Of a DNA stretch of 64,000 bases, positions 32,436 to 43,969 are shown piece by piece. A program made the position numbers and the translations under genes. Source of the stretch: Hexactinellida sp. DTS-2022 (taxonomy: Eukaryota; Porifera; Hexactinellida); assembly GCA_028753945.1 (NCBI GenBank), contig JAPNXP010000004.1, positions 620,001-684,000 of the forward strand. The letters run 5' to 3'. The notes beneath the pieces were generated by a model. The model was not told the DNA's origin. It saw nothing but the letters and a program-made list of their open reading frames with translations, and ran no database searches. Numbering within the stretch: the first letter of the stretch is position 1; the number at the start of each line of letters is the position of its first letter.

Positions 32436-32614
32436 CAAATAACTTATATAGAGCTCAGCTCTAGTAGAGTTCAGTTTTTCAGTATGTGTATTCAGGCACT
32501 GAGAAAGGTCAGTTTTCCCAGGGTTTGGAATTGGCCTTTAGAAAGTAAGCCTGGGGTTTTAGTATGGGAAAAAATCTGAACTCTACTAGAGCTCAGCTCT
32601 ATATAAGCATTCTC
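32436..32614. mobile_element. MULE-type MITE, 9-bp TSD, copy 1
   Basis: Long inverted ends: cttatatagagctcagctct and the mirror agagctcagctctatataag, nearly perfect over about 30 bp. Flanks ttataatat (32427-32435) and ttaaaatat (32615-32623) agree at 8 of 9 bases. Sister copy at 63677-63853. Confidence 0.85.
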
Positions 32615-32621
32615 TTAAAAT

Positions 32622-33241
32622 ATACGAGCCCTTCGGTCTCGGTCGCTTTGCGACAGATCGGTGCTACGCACCTCAAGTTAACGGCCGTAGTGCGACCTTA
32701 CTCTCACCCTTTCTACCATGGAAAATGGAAGAAAGGGAGTATATACATCCCTTTAGAAAAATTCCATAGTTTTAACTTGTTTTTCATATTCTAAATTTAT
32801 AAATTCGAAATTCGTGTTCAGCACACTTGTTTACCTATAATACCCGTTGAAAGCTAACTTCTAGGTTGATTTTGAATTACATTAATTTGTTTACCTATTT
32901 GTGTAAACAACAACAACAAATATTCATATTATAAATTTATAAATGCGAAATTCGAAATCAGCATACTTGTTTACCTATAATACCCGTTGAAAGCTAACTT
33001 CTGGTTTGATTTTGAATTTTCATTAATTTGTTACCTTTTTGTGTAAACAACAACAAATATTCATATTAGAAATTTATAAGTGCGAAATTCGTGTTCAGAA
33101 TACTTGTTTACCTATTATAACATTTGTTTATCAATTATAACATTTGACAGTTAGTTTATATCTCATATATTAATGCGGTTTCTATTCCCCCATCACTCTA
33201 ACAAACAAACAAACACACAACAATCGAGATTAAATAATATA
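32622..33241 (-). mobile_element. Helitron-like element inside MULE 3
   Basis: Minus orientation: 5' start atctatattatttaatctcg with cacaca/aaacaaac tract at the right; 3' end gagcccttcggtctcggtcg at the left. Hairpins gtcgctttgcgac and ggtgctacgcacc lie next to the 3' end. The internal module (ttgtttacctatttgtgtaa) is repeated three times. Its 3' end abuts the MITE duplication at 32623. Confidence 0.72.
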
Positions 33242-33600
33242 GATGTGCCAACCTGAATTGCAAAGTCTCTTCACATATTTTGAGAATTTTGGAATGATAC
33301 TGTAAATCACAATCTCTGGAACATGTACGGTATACAGAGAAGGACGAATAATAACCTTGAAGGGTGGCACCGACGTCTAAATAGGGCAATTGGGAAGACA
33401 CATGCCAATATATATGAATTCCTACTCAAGATAATCAAATAACAAGGAGTAACAGAAACTCTGTTAGCTCAAATTGAAGCAGGTAACATCAAATTACACT
33501 CCAATAACATCAAGTATAAACAAATCAACGAAAGGATTGATATAATAACTAGAGATTTTAATAATGAATTCCTAACTGGGATAGCAATAATTTAGCTCAA

Positions 33601-35381
33601 CCTACTAATATATCTCTTTAATACAAATAGGCGTCTTATTCTATTTATTCATTGATACTAATAGGCGTTATTTTATATTTATTAAATAAACGACCGTAGG
33701 GGCTATTATTTGAATTGTTACCACTTAGGTATAGATATATTTGTATTTATTTGAGATAATCAATTTTAAACCTCTTAGGAGAGATTATACGAGAGTGAAG
33801 AATATATGTAATTCAAGTATATAATGTACTAATTTACTGTCCCATCCCCCACGATTTTGAAAATACTAAGTACTAAGTTGACTAACGCATCTTGAAAATG
33901 ATAAAAACAATGAATAATCCTGAATTATTCTTGCAACGAGTAATCAACTACAGTGGATGCCGGTTATAAGCACATCGTCGGTAACTGCACTCAATGTGCT
34001 TATATCCGACATCTACAGTATTAATATTTCGATACTAGTGAACGCTGTAATATTTGTACAATTTAGAGGTCTCTACGGAATACTATACCTATTTTGAATG
34101 TGTTGACATAGGAAAGTAATTTTAGAAAAAATAATTATTCCTGAATTAGCCAATCTAGCTAATTAATTTCTATAGACACATGAAATACTTATATCAGGAT
34201 TTCATCTAACCACCACCTCAGTGGATAGCTTTTTGCCTCAACCACTTTAACCAAATCAGTTGTAGTCACTGATAAGTTGTGCTAAAAATCGAGATCCCAT
34301 TTTACTGTGCCGACTATACCATAGTACTTATAGTGGCCCAGTTCATAATACTCCTTTGGTTGTTTTGTCCGTATACTCTCCACAGAATAGAGTTTTTCAT
34401 TAACTAAGACCCCAAAATTTCAGGATATGCGTCTTACTTATATAAATCGATCCATGATATAATAGTTACAATAAATAAGTACGTGTATATTACTTACTGT
34501 ATATGAATAATATAATTTGATTCAATAACAACTATAAATCGATTTATAATATTTAGTTGTGTACTCTGTAAAATTCAATTTCACTCAGTAGTAATTAAAT
34601 TTCAAACGATTTCTGATTTACAAACAACAGAATAATAATATAAGTTATATATAAATATAGTATACAGTATTAACAAATATTTCTATGTACTCAATTCCAC
34701 GATATCCATAATAAATAACTGATATCTGCCACAAAAAATATTTAAATACATCACATATCATGAAAAGGTTAAAAATATCGGGAATTGAGTGGAGTTATAT
34801 ATTTTTGCAAATGTTCAGGGAGTTTAAGTTCTTTAATGAGGAAAAACAACAAATTTTGGTAGTGTTACGCTAACAATTCAAACAATTTCTTTTCGTCACA
34901 TTGGAAACCTAAATCCTATTTAATACAATTAATTAATTGTATTTTGTTCAATTTATAGTTTGTTGTTTTATCAACGATATAATCTAGTATAAGTCCTGAA
35001 CAAATATAGATAACAATTAGGAAATATTATTATTTATGAATTAAGAAATACTAGGTAATTGACTTAAAAAGCAATTACGTAGTAGTATAGTATATTATAT
35101 GACTTAATGGTATCAAAGATTGGCATGTTTTATTTAAAAGTAATAATTTGCTTTCTAATCATGCTTACATGAATATTATTTATTGCATTGTTTATGCTCC
35201 ATCATTGAACTCCAAGTAAATTAGCTAGTCAATACAATCTATTTCAATATCAGCATCAAAAGAAAGTATTTACGCCTAAAATTATTTATCCTACTGGATT
35301 AATCATGACAATATTAGGGGAACTTCAGGAGCATAAATACGTATAGTAAAAACGATAACTTATACTTGACAACATTCACAA
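33601..35381. other. Intergenic stretch upstream of the monooxygenase
   Basis: Strongly AT-rich. It holds the 68-bp pogo-like MITE (33951-34018) and a reverse copy of the 8645-8790 repeat at 34290-34430. The last 60 bp before the ATG contain gcataaatacg (about 35332), a weak TATA-like word. No other gene is visible. Confidence 0.55.
33951..34018. mobile_element. Very short pogo-like MITE (68 bp)
   Basis: cagtggatgccggttataag at the left, cttatatccgacatctacag at the right, inverted over most of their length, within TA dinucleotides (33949-33950, 34019-34020). It is little more than two terminal repeats. Confidence 0.7.
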
Positions 35382-37543
35382 ATGAAATTTGTACTTTTCT
35401 CCTACATTCTGCTAATAGCTGTGCTATTATTGATGGTAGAGAGTAGTCACAGTCCATTAGAATATGATTTCTCTACTTCCCTCCATCCGAGCTACAATCT
35501 ATATTGGAACAATCCCATTGACGGGAAGATATGCATAGCAGTTCAAGTGGACACTCTAGGTTGGGTCGGTCTCGGATTCTCTCCAAACGGAGGAATGATC
35601 GGATCTGATATCATGATGGCTTGGGTGGATGACGGACAAGCTACCATCACAGACAGATTTGCTGAACAAGAGAGTATACCTGTTATAGATAATCATGCAG
35701 ACTTCCAGTTAATCGCGGGATATGAAGAAGATGGAAAGACTACCATTGAGTTTTGTAGGTGAGTTGGTAACAATTATCCTTCAAAAATATCATGTTACTA
35801 ATACATTGTATTGTAATAGGCAACTATTGACTTGTGACGAGAGAGATGTTGAGATTGCATTTGGTGCAGTGAAGCTAATCTACAGTTGGAACGACAATGA
35901 CCCTATTAACCAAATTCCTCTGAAGCACGTAACGAGAGGAGTCAAGAGTGTGAAACTGATTGGGACAAATAAGGAATTTCCAGCAGCTCTTGAGAATTCA
36001 CAAGAGATTGAATTTAGAATGGGAAATGTTACAATTCCACACACTGACACTACTGTATACTGGTGTAAGACAATCCCATTCGTTCAACCAGCTACCAAAC
36101 ATCACGTCATTAAGTTTGGTGAGCTATTCCTTAAATGAATTAAGTAGTTAATTTTGTTTGCGTTCTACTTGTATTATGAAATTTATATTAAAATTATCAT
36201 AATGATTATAATGTACCAAATCATCTTGCATTACAACTTCGATTATATTTTTAATAGGTCCACACATTGATCCCAGAAATACGGAATTTATTCATCACAT
36301 AATTCTGTTCTTGTGCATTTCAAACTACTCAGTGATGAATGGAGATTGTTATGATGAAAATAGTATAATTCAGTCCTCAGGAGCATTCGCCGATTGTGGC
36401 GCAGCTACGGTTATCAGTGTTTGGGCAGTAGGGTCAAGGGATTTCGAGTATCCATTAGATACAGGTTTCCCAATTGGTCCGAGTGAAGTATTCGGCACCA
36501 TAATGCTAGAAGTGCACTATAACAATCCTCAATTGAAAGCTGGTATAGTGGATGACTCAGGAATTAAATGGTATTACACAGATTTAGTTAGAGCTCATGA
36601 TATAGGTGTGTTATTTATCGGTCAATTATTTGACAAAAGTTTGAGAATACCACCACGAACAGATTCCTATTTGGTTTCTGGCTATTGCTCAAGTGATTGT
36701 ATCAAATCGAAATTCACAGAACCCCTGAATGTAATAGCTTCATTCCCACATTCTCATACTGCAGGAGCTTCTATGTGGACACAGATCATTCGCGACAACA
36801 AAGAGATAGAATACCTCGATATGAATCTCAATTATGATTTTGATTTTCAGGTAAGGCATTTTTTAAATACAATTACTCTAATTATTAGCATCGTGTACAT
36901 AGTTAAACTTATATATTAGGGTTTCATCATGCATGAAGAGCCTGTAGTAATACAACCAGAGGACGATCTAATTTTCAACTGTTTGTATAACACAGAAAAA
37001 AGAAATGAGTTCACTTATGGAGGTATTTCTACTCAAGAAGAAATGTGTATCAACTTCTTACTTTATTACCCGAGAGTATTGGATATTCCTTTCTGTGTAT
37101 CAAGTTACAAAAAGGAAACTGCATTCAATTCAGCATTAAATTCATTCCAATGCAACAATATAGATGTGAATGGTAGTACCACACATGAGGAACTAGTCGC
37201 AAGAGCTAACAATATTGAATGGACAGATAAAATATCAAGGACATTGGAAATATCATCCATTTTAGATAACAATATGAACATGCATTGTGGATTGGATCAA
37301 CCATTTGATGTAACACTACCACTCCCTGGTGTTGACTATGAGGAATTCCCTTATCGCTATGACTCGTGTGGGAACTATAACGGTACTTACTATCCAGGGG
37401 GACACACAGCTGATTACTATTATGACTGTACTACCAACGAACCATACTACCAACCAATAGGCCCTACAGCCTCAGCTCCCTCTCTCCTATCTCTCCCTGT
37501 TATGGTGTGGCTGTTAACTGCTGCTATTCTCTCTCTACTCTAA
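35382..37543 (+). CDS. DBH/MOXD1-like copper type II ascorbate-dependent monooxygenase, four exons
   Basis: Exons 35382-35758, 35820-36118, 36258-36850 and 36920-37543, all GT-AG, with introns of 61, 139 and 69 bp. They join to 630 aa in frame. A signal peptide (about 1-22) precedes a DOMON domain (about 25-130: YWNNPIDGKICIAVQ, GWVGLGFSP, GSDIMMAWVDDG). The two copper monooxygenase domains follow. Expected ligands are all present: H238 and H239 (FIHHIILF), H312 (LEVHYNNP), H390 and H392 (FPHSHTAG) and M465 (QEEMCINF), and the 73-residue spacing H392-M465 equals that of dopamine beta-hydroxylase. The tail ends in a hydrophobic stretch (PVMVWLLTAAILSLL), so membrane or GPI anchoring is possible. 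Likely reaction: hydroxylation of a small substrate in the secretory pathway; the substrate is unknown. A polyadenylation-like attaaa lies near 37684. Confidence 0.9.
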
Positions 37544-38575
37544 CTAGTTATCATAGCAACTCCCTATTTCTATATTCATATTTAGTATTAGTAATGCAGC
37601 TTAGGCTTGCATATTACTTCACAAACCGATTGTGATGTTACTGTAGTACTATAACTATACTTATTATATGCACTATTCTACATAATTAAAATACTAGTTC
37701 AATATAATTCAACAGTCCAAAAACGTCTTAAAGATCGGAGCTTATAAGACACTCTTGTCTTATGGTGTATTTGGCAAAAAAGGCCAAGTGCATTTCATTG
37801 GCAAAAGTGTCATAAAATCTCCCAGCTTTAAGGACAGTATATCAGTTTCCTAATTAATTCGATAAGCATAATACTGAGAAATTAGGTGGAAATTACATAA
37901 AGGTTGTTAGATTAAACGTATAAAGCCCGCCATACACGATGCAACTGTTGCATCGTGTATGTTAAATTTTCCATGCAACTTAGTTGCATGAAAATATGGA
38001 AATTATGTACATATTTTTCAGATTATTTTCGTTTGCATCCTTTCACCTACTCAAAACAATTGAAAAAATTCTTTCTAGCATACCTATTTAATTTACTACT
38101 TACTTTCTCAGTACCCTTAATCAAGCCACCTATGATGCGAACACAAATTTATATATTAGAATTTTTGAGTACGGTTTTAAAAACACTGATCGTATTGCTG
38201 CATATTATTTTCCTAGAAATACTACACATCTTGGGATTGCACATGTACTAACCATTGTTATTCGAAGATCCTGGTAAATTCTAGTTATGGGCAGCTTCCG
38301 GACGACAGTGCCCGAATAAGGGAGGTTTGGATGTAGTATAAATATATAAATATCCAGTTCTAAATAAGAATAGCAAAATGGCTATAGCTTATTACTGGAC
38401 AGACGATCCATCCTTACGAAATTTCTTTAACTGGATGTGTTAACTAAAAAAATTATTTCATCAATAGATTTAACCCATGATAACTCAATTTGCGTTGACG
38501 GGTCAAAGCAATTTCCTCCGGCGAAGTATAATAATTCGGCGAAGTAAATAATTTGAATAATTTTGTTTTATCCAC

Positions 38576-38620
38576 AACTAGCCGAAAAACCGCCCTCCGG
38601 GCGGCATTTTTCTGCTAGTT
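38576..38620. repeat. 45-bp hairpin
   Basis: aactagc ... gctagtt outside, aaaaaccgcc-ctcc-gggcggcattttt inside: almost fully self-complementary with a four-base loop. Could be a transposon terminal hairpin; no gene ends nearby. Confidence 0.6.
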
Positions 38621-39254
38621 TACTATGCTTTACTACGCTTTGTATTTGGTTTCATTTTCACGTTTTAATCGCATTCTCGCTGTATTGGGCGTTTGTTTAC
38701 AATCATTACCAACTCGCGAACGTTTTTAAGTGGCATACGTATAGTAACATAGTTGATAACAGGTTTGGATTTTGTATGTAAATTATGACTGAAGTTGGCA
38801 AAATATGTCAACCCGATCTATATAGTATAGTCAGGTTCTTTTATGATAAACATTCAAGGGACCATAAATTGTGCATAATAGAGAGACTTCATAATAAGCG
38901 AACTCAACTTAGTACAAACCCTATGTAAGTTGTTAAATTGGGACCATAAGGCTTGTTCATAATAAAGCAGACGAAATCTGGTTCATAATAAGCAGACCTG
39001 ACTGATAGCAATAGGTATGACTATTAAATTGTCCAACAACACAAATGTAAGTTTATTGGTCTATATGTATATTCAATTGTTGTTTATATTATGGGAAATC
39101 ACAATGGGATACTGAACACAGATAACTGATTGGATAAATTAATTTACTCTCGACCAATTAAATTACAGTCTCAGTTGGCATTCTATACTGCACACTTAAC
39201 AATTGATAGAGACATATAAATCCTTTTATACTAATTGAATGCTAGATGCTAATC

Positions 39255-39474
39255 CATACTGGGACAACCCTCGAATTTAATTGGTTAAATGTTTTGGCAC
39301 CTTGGGGATGGAAGATGTGAATATTTTTCTTAAAAATTCCTTATCTGGAGTGGTGAGATAATTCCTAGATAATATGCGAAATTTGGTACAGATCGGTTCA
39401 GGCATCTCAGAGGAGATGTGAGGACAGACAGACAGACATACACACAGACAGACATTGTATTTTATATATATAGA
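39255..39474 (-). mobile_element. Helitron-like 5' part
   Basis: Minus-strand start tctatatatataaaatac followed by (gtct)n and wording (ttcacatcttccatcccca, aattcgagggttgt) shared with 45305-45545 and 53120-53300. The 3' end cannot be placed. Nested in the 37921-39645 element. Confidence 0.5.
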
Positions 39475-39961
39475 TAATGAATTGGGTAATAACAAATCCA
39501 TTGGGATTATACGTATAGTACAGATTTAAAATAATATTTTTACGATGTGTAATAAAGTAATTTCCATGCAACAATGTTGCACGAAATAAATGTTGCATGC
39601 AACATATTGCTTTCAACAATGTTGCTTCGTGTATGGTGGGCTTTAATCAGTAAATTTATATACATATATTGTTATAATAATTGTTTAAAACTTCTAATAT
39701 GGAACTCCGACAATTCGTTAAATACAAATTCGTTACACAACAATTCGCTACTGATTTGATTGGTTGAATTAATTTACACAATCTTGTTATTCTAAATTGT
39801 CTTGGGTAAGCAAACGTGCTATAAATATCCAAGTATTCATCGTATCTGATTAGACTACATACTAGTATTCATGTTCCAGTTCATCAAAGCAAGTAATGTA
39901 AGTATGACAGTAGCATAATAAATTTATAGTGCACTAGTAATATAACTCAGATTTTCACAAA

Positions 39962-40075
39962 CAAACGGCCGGCCAGCCGGCCGGAAGTCCGACAGAGGTA
40001 AATTCAATAGTGTGCACTTATAGTATAAAACTATAGTAGGACCATACTATAACGTTTTTTACTAGAAGAAGCTCA
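39962..40075. repeat. Repeat with CCGGCCGG palindrome, also at 50128-50245
   Basis: cggccggccagccggccgg followed by aacgttttttactagaagaa; the reverse orientation recurs at 50128-50245 (ttcttctagtaaaaacgtta ... ccggccggccggcc). Ends not delimited. Confidence 0.5.
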
Positions 40076-40079
40076 CTAA

Positions 40080-40722
40080 AAAATAAGTCTCAGACAAGTA
40101 TTGAGGTAGTATACTAACCAGCCAAAAGTATTTTGAACAGCAATAATTTGTTGTCATACATTCCAGCTTCCAGAGGCAAAATAACATTAGTAGATGCTTC
40201 AACAATGCTATTTACATAAAACGATATTTAAAGTACGTATAATAAAATCGCAAAATTTTCGAAATTCCATTTTTATAGAGTTATACTCATTAACTAGTTA
40301 CTAGCTAATTAAAAATTTTTAATTTCTGGTCATTAAGATGCAATGAGAATATACAAATTCTAATTTCACATTTAAAATTATAATGAGATACAGCGACATT
40401 CCCATTTGTGTCACTTGTGCCACGTGGCACAGATATTATGCTAGCCACTTCATGGATATTGGCTAAAATTACTTGAAATCACAATATTTTTTAATTTTCA
40501 AATATAATAAAATATTTATAGTCATTTCAGAGAAGTTTCCGTTTATAATAATGACGAATATTATTTCTGTATCAAAATTCCTACTGGTTAGTGTATACTA
40601 CAGTGGAGTTGCTTTATTAGAAATTCTGGTTTTGTTGCAAAAATAGTTACTAATAGGGAATCGTAAAATAAAAGATCATGATTTTACGTAGTTATTCGTG
40701 ATTCTCATTCTCTTAATTAATA
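40080..40722. other. Intergenic stretch, no gene seen
   Basis: AT-rich. 40590-40715 resembles 16690-16830 in reverse (gttgctttattagaaattc, tacgtagttattcgtgattc). A gtgtcacttgtgccacgtgg block near 40410 resembles 55550-55600. Confidence 0.45.
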
Positions 40723-41020
40723 CTAGCCAAGTGACCCGTCGCCTTGCGACGAATTAGTCGGCATAAATAGGTAATATCCCACTTAGCATTAGCCAATAGG
40801 ATTAGACCTTTAACAATAGGCTTATATATGCACATTAGTACGTAAACACAAAATGCCGTGTAATTCTGGAACTAACACCTTTTAGGGGAACCCAGTATAT
40901 TTCCCGAGGTCTCCCTTGGAAGAGCTTTCGATTTATATTTATTTCGTCAGGATCGGGTAATGTAGCAAAGAGTTACAGGGGCGGACGGACGGACGGACCA
41001 AGCTCTCTTAATAATATAGA
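40723..41020 (-). mobile_element. Canonical non-autonomous Helitron, 298 bp
   Basis: On the minus strand it starts TCTATATTATTAAGAG directly after an A and ends ttggCTAG directly before a T, as expected for Helitron insertion between A and T. A hairpin cgtcgc-aa-ggcgacg lies about 11 bases before the CTAG. The 5' part contains (ggtc/ccgt)n. No coding. Confidence 0.85.
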
Positions 41021-41484
41021 TAGTAAGTACTAGAAATGATAATGAAAATACACATTATCATCCTGCTCACGATATTTCTTGATCAGCTACTGGTTCATAA
41101 GAGCATAGAGTTTTCCTGGAAATGGTAAAGGGGGCAATGGAGCGGGAAAGGTATATAACAGAGACCCCACTTTGAATAGTAAACATTATGAAAATTAAAA
41201 TATAAATGATATAAAAATACCTTCAAGTATTGAAATCATGAGAGCATATATTTATTGGGAAGTCCTGCTTGGAAAATGGCCAACATAAAAATCTCGATAC
41301 AATACGTATGTATACGCGTTTCCGCCCACCTCACCGAAAGGATATAGTGCTACTATATTCAAATGATTATTTTATTTTTATAATTTAATAATAAATAACA
41401 CTAATAAACATTGAAATTAATAATAGGAAATATTAAAGTGATAGATTGATAGACATTGAAATTAATAATAGGTAATATTAAATT
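41021..41484. other. Intergenic stretch, no gene seen
   Basis: AT-rich with a direct duplication of about 45 bp (ttgaaattaataataggaaa / ttgaaattaataataggtaa) at 41410-41490. Confidence 0.5.
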
Positions 41485-41880
41485 GATAGATTGAGTGACA
41501 TCTCACGAAGAAAATCTGTGTGGCATCACTGGCATGTGTATGTATTGATCAACCAACTTTTCGAATCTCTTATTTATTTGAGCATACTTCTTCCTGGGCT
41601 TTGATAGTTCATGGCCACATCTAACTTTTTCAAAGTAACTCCATTTGAGCTTTGCTCGACTACAATTTTTCTGATGAGTTTTGAAGTAGTTGGATGCGTC
41701 ATATTTACCCTCTGGTCAAAGGCTCGATGCCAACCCTCTACGCAATTATTTGTCCTTGGTAAACACCTCTCTACTCTGTCTCTAATATTCACAACTCTAC
41801 ATCAAATAGTGGACGACGTCTCGACCATGATGTTCAATCCCAATCCAGGTTTTCTCAAAATCCTTAATATAGACAGCCAT
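41485..41880 (-). pseudogene. MULE transposase C-terminal fragment (MULE 4)
   Basis: Minus strand: YIKDFEKTWIG, then after shifts RTNNCVEGWHRAFDQRV, HPTTSKLIRKIVVEQS and a closing KRFEKLVDQYI. These are MULE C-terminal hallmarks (R-x-N-N-x-x-E-G-W-H). No RING follows. Only this end of the element remains. Confidence 0.72.
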
Positions 41881-42179
41881 TAAAGATCAATATGTATTTT
41901 GCCTCCGAATGTTGTTTTAACGTTTCCATTTCAGACTTTATTATAATTAAGATACGTTGAGAAGTATTTATACAATTTATTCTCATGGATTGTTTACAAA
42001 ACATGCATCAGACTTCTCACCCAACAAATGGCTATTCATCAAATGTTTACAATAAGTTATCACTATTAAACTCTTATTTGTTGATTATTTACAAATATTA
42101 TTTTTAGGATTCTTATAGTGGATATTGATATCTATACAATTGATTCTCTGGTGTACTGATTTATGGATTGAGCCATATT

Positions 42180-43165
42180 TAATATATCTGGGAGTGGGAC
42201 CTTGTTTCGGTTCTCCCAACAGATCCCTGTAAGTTTAAACTTTGTCCAGTCGCTGGTTCTGTACAGTATCTCATTATATGTCCTAATTGATTGCAATTGT
42301 AACAACGTACTTGTGTAATTCGACGGTGACTACTCTGCTGGTTCGTAGATCGTCTGGAATTTGGACAGATTTGAGCGTAATGTCCTTTTTCCCCCACACA
42401 CGTGGCATTTAACATATCCAGGTTTCTTATTTTCGACAATAGATCGTCCACCTAGTCCTCTCTGTACCGTACACGTGATTTAATCAGAAGTTTTCCCTAA
42501 CTTTTCTAGATTAACCTTAACTGCTTCATTGATAGCCGCTTGTGAAATGTTTTTTTTCCACTCGCGTCTACTATATTCGCGGTTTCCGCTCCGCATACTA
42601 TTTATCTATCGAACTCCTAGAGCTAAAAACAGCCAACTCTCAGAGCTTCGAAGTGACGCCTCTTCATGCATCCGAATGACTAATTGAGCCCGTTTCATTG
42701 CATCCTCGGTGGTTTTGACATCTGGGGATGTCGAATTTTTTCGTAAATATGTCTGGGCAATCCATGAATAAACTGTTCAAATAGGAGCTGCTTTTTGGCT
42801 TCCAGGATCATTTCTGGAAAGGCTCTTTTCAGTAGCCTTTGCAATTCGTAGAGATATTTTTGAGGTGACTCTCCTGGATAGATCCATCGTTCCTGAAATC
42901 ACTTAACGAAGTGAATTTAATATCTTCTGATTTAACGCTTTTTGTAGAGCGGCTTCAATGTTGCCATACTCTCTTTCATCATTCTCAAAGAAACTTGTAC
43001 ACTTTAAGTGCCTCTCCCTTCAGGCAAGTAGCTATCATCAGGGCATTCTTTTCCATTGACCATTCGTTAGCCAGAGAACAAATCTCGAAGTGGTCCATAA
43101 AATCGTCAATATCTCCATTCTCAAATTTGTCAACTTGTACATACTGAGTCATATATCAACCACAA
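42180..43165 (-). pseudogene. Ty3/gypsy-type gag, frameshifted
   Basis: Starts at about 43150 (MTQYVQVDKF), with DFMDHFEICSLANEW typical of retrotransposon Gag. After several shifts a QKYLYELQRLLKRAFPEM-like stretch is readable. It ends with two CCHC zinc knuckles, one intact (CYNCNQLGHIMRYC) and one broken by a shift (GHYAQIC). Nucleocapsid role inferred from the knuckles. Degenerate. Confidence 0.75.
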
Positions 43166-43169
43166 TCAC

Positions 43170-43182
43170 TCTCTGCTACCAA
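43170..43182 (-). other. Primer binding site, initiator tRNA-Met type
   Basis: Minus strand TTGGTAGCAGAG just before gag; TGGTAGCAGAG is complementary to the 3' end of eukaryotic initiator tRNA-Met. It marks the inner edge of a 5' LTR. Confidence 0.65.
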
Positions 43183-43968
43183 TATAACAGTGAGGTATAG
43201 TAATGAGTGAATAATAGACTGTATAACAATCAGGGCCGGCGGAAGCTCGTGAGAGGTGGGCGGCCTTGTATTATGATGATAATTGTGAGGATTGCAGAGT
43301 AAAAAAACACGCCCGGGTAATTTCAGAGTACCAAAAAAAATCACAGAAAAGTGGGGCGGCCCAATAGTATAATAACACGTTACTTAACGATATTTACAAG
43401 TTTCACTATCATGTTGTCTACGACATGGTCTACTTGTTGGATTTAAATGCGGAAACTTGATCCTTAAGGTAGGTTTCACTAATCTGCTTTTTCAAGTTGT
43501 TAAAATAAATATTGGAAAGGATATTGTTCACGATTTCTCTTGATTTGATCGAGTATTCTAGACAAGCAAACGAAGTATCCCACTCAGTTGATGTTACATT
43601 GAGTATTTCTTGAGCTAGAGTTTTCCAAGGAAAGTCAGAAACTCGAATTTGTCCTTCTGAAAGTTATAATAAGCAGAATGCACTCAGAGGCGTAGCTAGA
43701 CCTGCATGAAGGTACGGTACTAGACCTCCTGGTAGATTATGGTTGCGGCATTTCCGCACTCTAGTTTTGTTGAGACGCAGCTCGAACTAAGAGATTACAA
43801 TAGAATAATCAAATTAAGATACGGCTACAATAATACCACAAGCAATAGCTTGCCCCATACATAGGTATAAAGTATAGTTGGTGAAGTCTTACGATGGCTA
43901 ACACCATGGGTGGTACTACACTGGGAGGTAACTATGTAAGTAACGCTGAGCCCTAACATAACTTCCCC
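43183..43968 (-). mobile_element. LTR of the gypsy-type element, with foreign sequence inside
   Basis: Bounded by a purine tract (gaaggggaag, minus strand near 43970) after the pol end and by the primer binding site before gag. Within it, cagggccggcggaagc (43232) and cagaggcgtagctagac (43686) look like hAT-type MITE ends, so some of the 785 bp is probably inserted. Only one LTR is visible. Confidence 0.5.
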
Positions 43969-43969
43969 T

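Larger units (their letters stand above)
31985..33594 (+). pseudogene. MULE transposase, different lineage, split
   Basis: First piece: MDGTFKSVPKLFVQLFTI with the first catalytic Asp, then a shift into DIESGLISS (second Asp region) and GCYFHFCQAVYRRVQTLG, LYIRKLLAIAFVPID. After the insertions, 33285-33594 reads RRTNNNLEGWHRRLNRAIG with THANIYEFLL, the usual MULE C-terminal region. It lacks any RING in the following 200 bp. Stops and shifts present. Confidence 0.75.
31960..33600 (+). mobile_element. MULE transposon 3, split by two later insertions
   Basis: Plus-strand transposase pieces at 31985-32430 and 33245-33594 form one protein order. They are interrupted by a 179-bp MULE-type MITE (32436-32614) and a Helitron-like element (32622-33241) that abut each other. 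No terminal repeat of its own is visible. Confidence 0.75.
37921..39645. mobile_element. 1.7-kb TIR element without coding capacity
   Basis: taaagcccgccatacacgat at the left and, inverted, cgtgtatggtgggcttta at the right, each followed inward by atgcaac/gttgcat words. The inside is AT-rich and non-coding, with the strong hairpin at 38576-38620 and a Helitron-like fragment at 39255-39474. No clear target duplication; superfamily unassigned. Confidence 0.65.
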
